A stretch of DNA of 6,028 nucleotides from an uncultured Chlamydiae bacterium (GTDB lineage: Bacteria > Chlamydiota > Chlamydiia > Chlamydiales > SM23-39). Made by a program: the position numbers and the translations under genes. Positions 5,812-6,028 of this stretch are shown piece by piece. Under the pieces are notes generated by a model. The model was not told where the DNA came from. It made no database searches and was given only the letters and a program-made list of their open reading frames with translations. How positions within the stretch are numbered: the first letter of the stretch is position 1; every line of letters starts with the position of its first letter. The stretch is taken from contig CAIVVG010000070.1 in assembly GCA_903909295.1 (NCBI GenBank), forward strand, positions 1 to 6,028. The letters run 5' to 3'.

Positions 5812-5841
5812 ATTATTCCAGCTTATAGAGAAATTTCTCAA
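5812..5841 (-). promoter_or_regulatory. Probable sigma66/sigma70-type promoter of the T3SS operon
   Basis: On the minus strand TTGAGA (5836-5841; one mismatch to TTGACA) is followed after 18 bp by AATAAT (5812-5817; one mismatch to TATAAT). Transcription would begin roughly 15 bases before the scc4 ATG, so the leader would be short. The spacer holds a perfect 12-bp palindrome GAGAAATTTCTC (5828-5839) that overlaps the -35 box. It is the best promoter-like pair I found in the 5792-6028 gap, but it is a by-eye match only. Confidence 0.5.
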
Positions 5842-5874
5842 GAGAAAAAAATGTGGGAGGAGCGGAGTGTTGAG

Positions 5875-5957
5875 CGCAGAGACGCAAGAAGCCGCAAAGA
5901 CGCCAGAGTGATTGAGCTAATCCTTACTCACAAGCAAGGCAACAGGATAAGCAGGAT
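5875..5957. repeat. Degenerate short intergenic repeats
   Basis: Two families of short units occur in the non-coding stretch. One is CGCAGAGA / CGCAAGAAGC / CGCAAAGA / CGCCAGAG in succession at 5875-5908. The other is CAGGAT twice, at 5943-5948 and 5952-5957, with a 9-nt period. Both resemble low-complexity intergenic repeats that recur in unrelated environmental bacterial genomes. No open frame of useful length covers them on either strand. The rest of the 237 bp between the chaperone gene and the window edge holds only the promoter-like boxes and a terminator-like hairpin. Confidence 0.5.
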
Positions 5958-5997
5958 CGGCGCAGAATGCACAAGATGCAGGGAAACCTCGCACCTC

Positions 5998-6022
5998 AAA
6001 ATAAAAAGGGGCGCCTCGCGCC
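5998..6022 (-). terminator. Probable intrinsic terminator of the gene beyond the right edge
   Basis: Read on the minus strand, GGCGC-GAG-GCGCC (6010-6022) forms a five-pair all-GC hairpin, followed by CC and then TTTTTATTTT (about 5998-6007). This has the shape of a rho-independent terminator for a minus-strand gene lying outside the window to the right, and would separate it from the T3SS operon. The stem is short and the loop only three bases. Confidence 0.5.
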
Positions 6023-6028
6023 GTTATC

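Noticed and set aside
5628..5813. 61-codon minus-strand frame starting upstream of scc4
   Set aside because: It overlaps scc4 in a different frame, its start falls in the predicted -10 region, and the product has no recognisable features.

Overview
The window is a tightly packed block of type III secretion system (T3SS) genes, all on the minus strand, from a member of the phylum Chlamydiae. In transcription order (right to left) the genes are: an Scc4-like class I chaperone, SctD/CdsD, CdsE, SctF/CdsF (needle), CdsG, a CT668-like protein, SctN/CdsN (ATPase), and the first 152 codons of SctO/CdsO (stalk). This is the gene order of Chlamydia trachomatis CT663 to CT670. An SctD with two cytoplasmic FHA domains is a chlamydial hallmark. 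By eye the base composition is near 50% GC, clearly above Chlamydiaceae, Protochlamydia or Simkania. A GC-richer environmental lineage (Criblamydiaceae-like or a metagenomic chlamydia) therefore fits better, but family assignment is a guess.

Layout: 5792-6028 is non-coding. It holds a probable terminator of the preceding gene, degenerate short repeats, and a plausible sigma66-type promoter just before the chaperone gene. From 5791 down to 694, seven genes follow with gaps of 3 to 17 bp or a 4-bp overlap, so they almost certainly form one transcript. The compactness breaks once: 457-693 is a 237-bp gap between sctN and sctO. It is filled mainly by a long near-perfect inverted repeat (arms 509-554 and 606-650) whose loop contains two further GC-rich hairpins. 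sctO then runs off the left edge.

The genes encode parts of one machine. SctD builds the inner-membrane ring. CdsE and CdsG are the likely paired chaperones that hold the needle subunit CdsF. SctN with SctO forms the cytoplasmic ATPase and its central stalk, and Scc4 is a secretion chaperone that in C. trachomatis also contacts RNA polymerase. The CT668-like protein is formally uncharacterised, but its C-terminal 45 residues look like an inner-rod (SctI) tail and its position matches yscI in the Yersinia order yscD-E-F-G-H-I. This is the most interesting protein-level lead. The most interesting DNA-level lead is the inverted repeat in the otherwise gapless operon.
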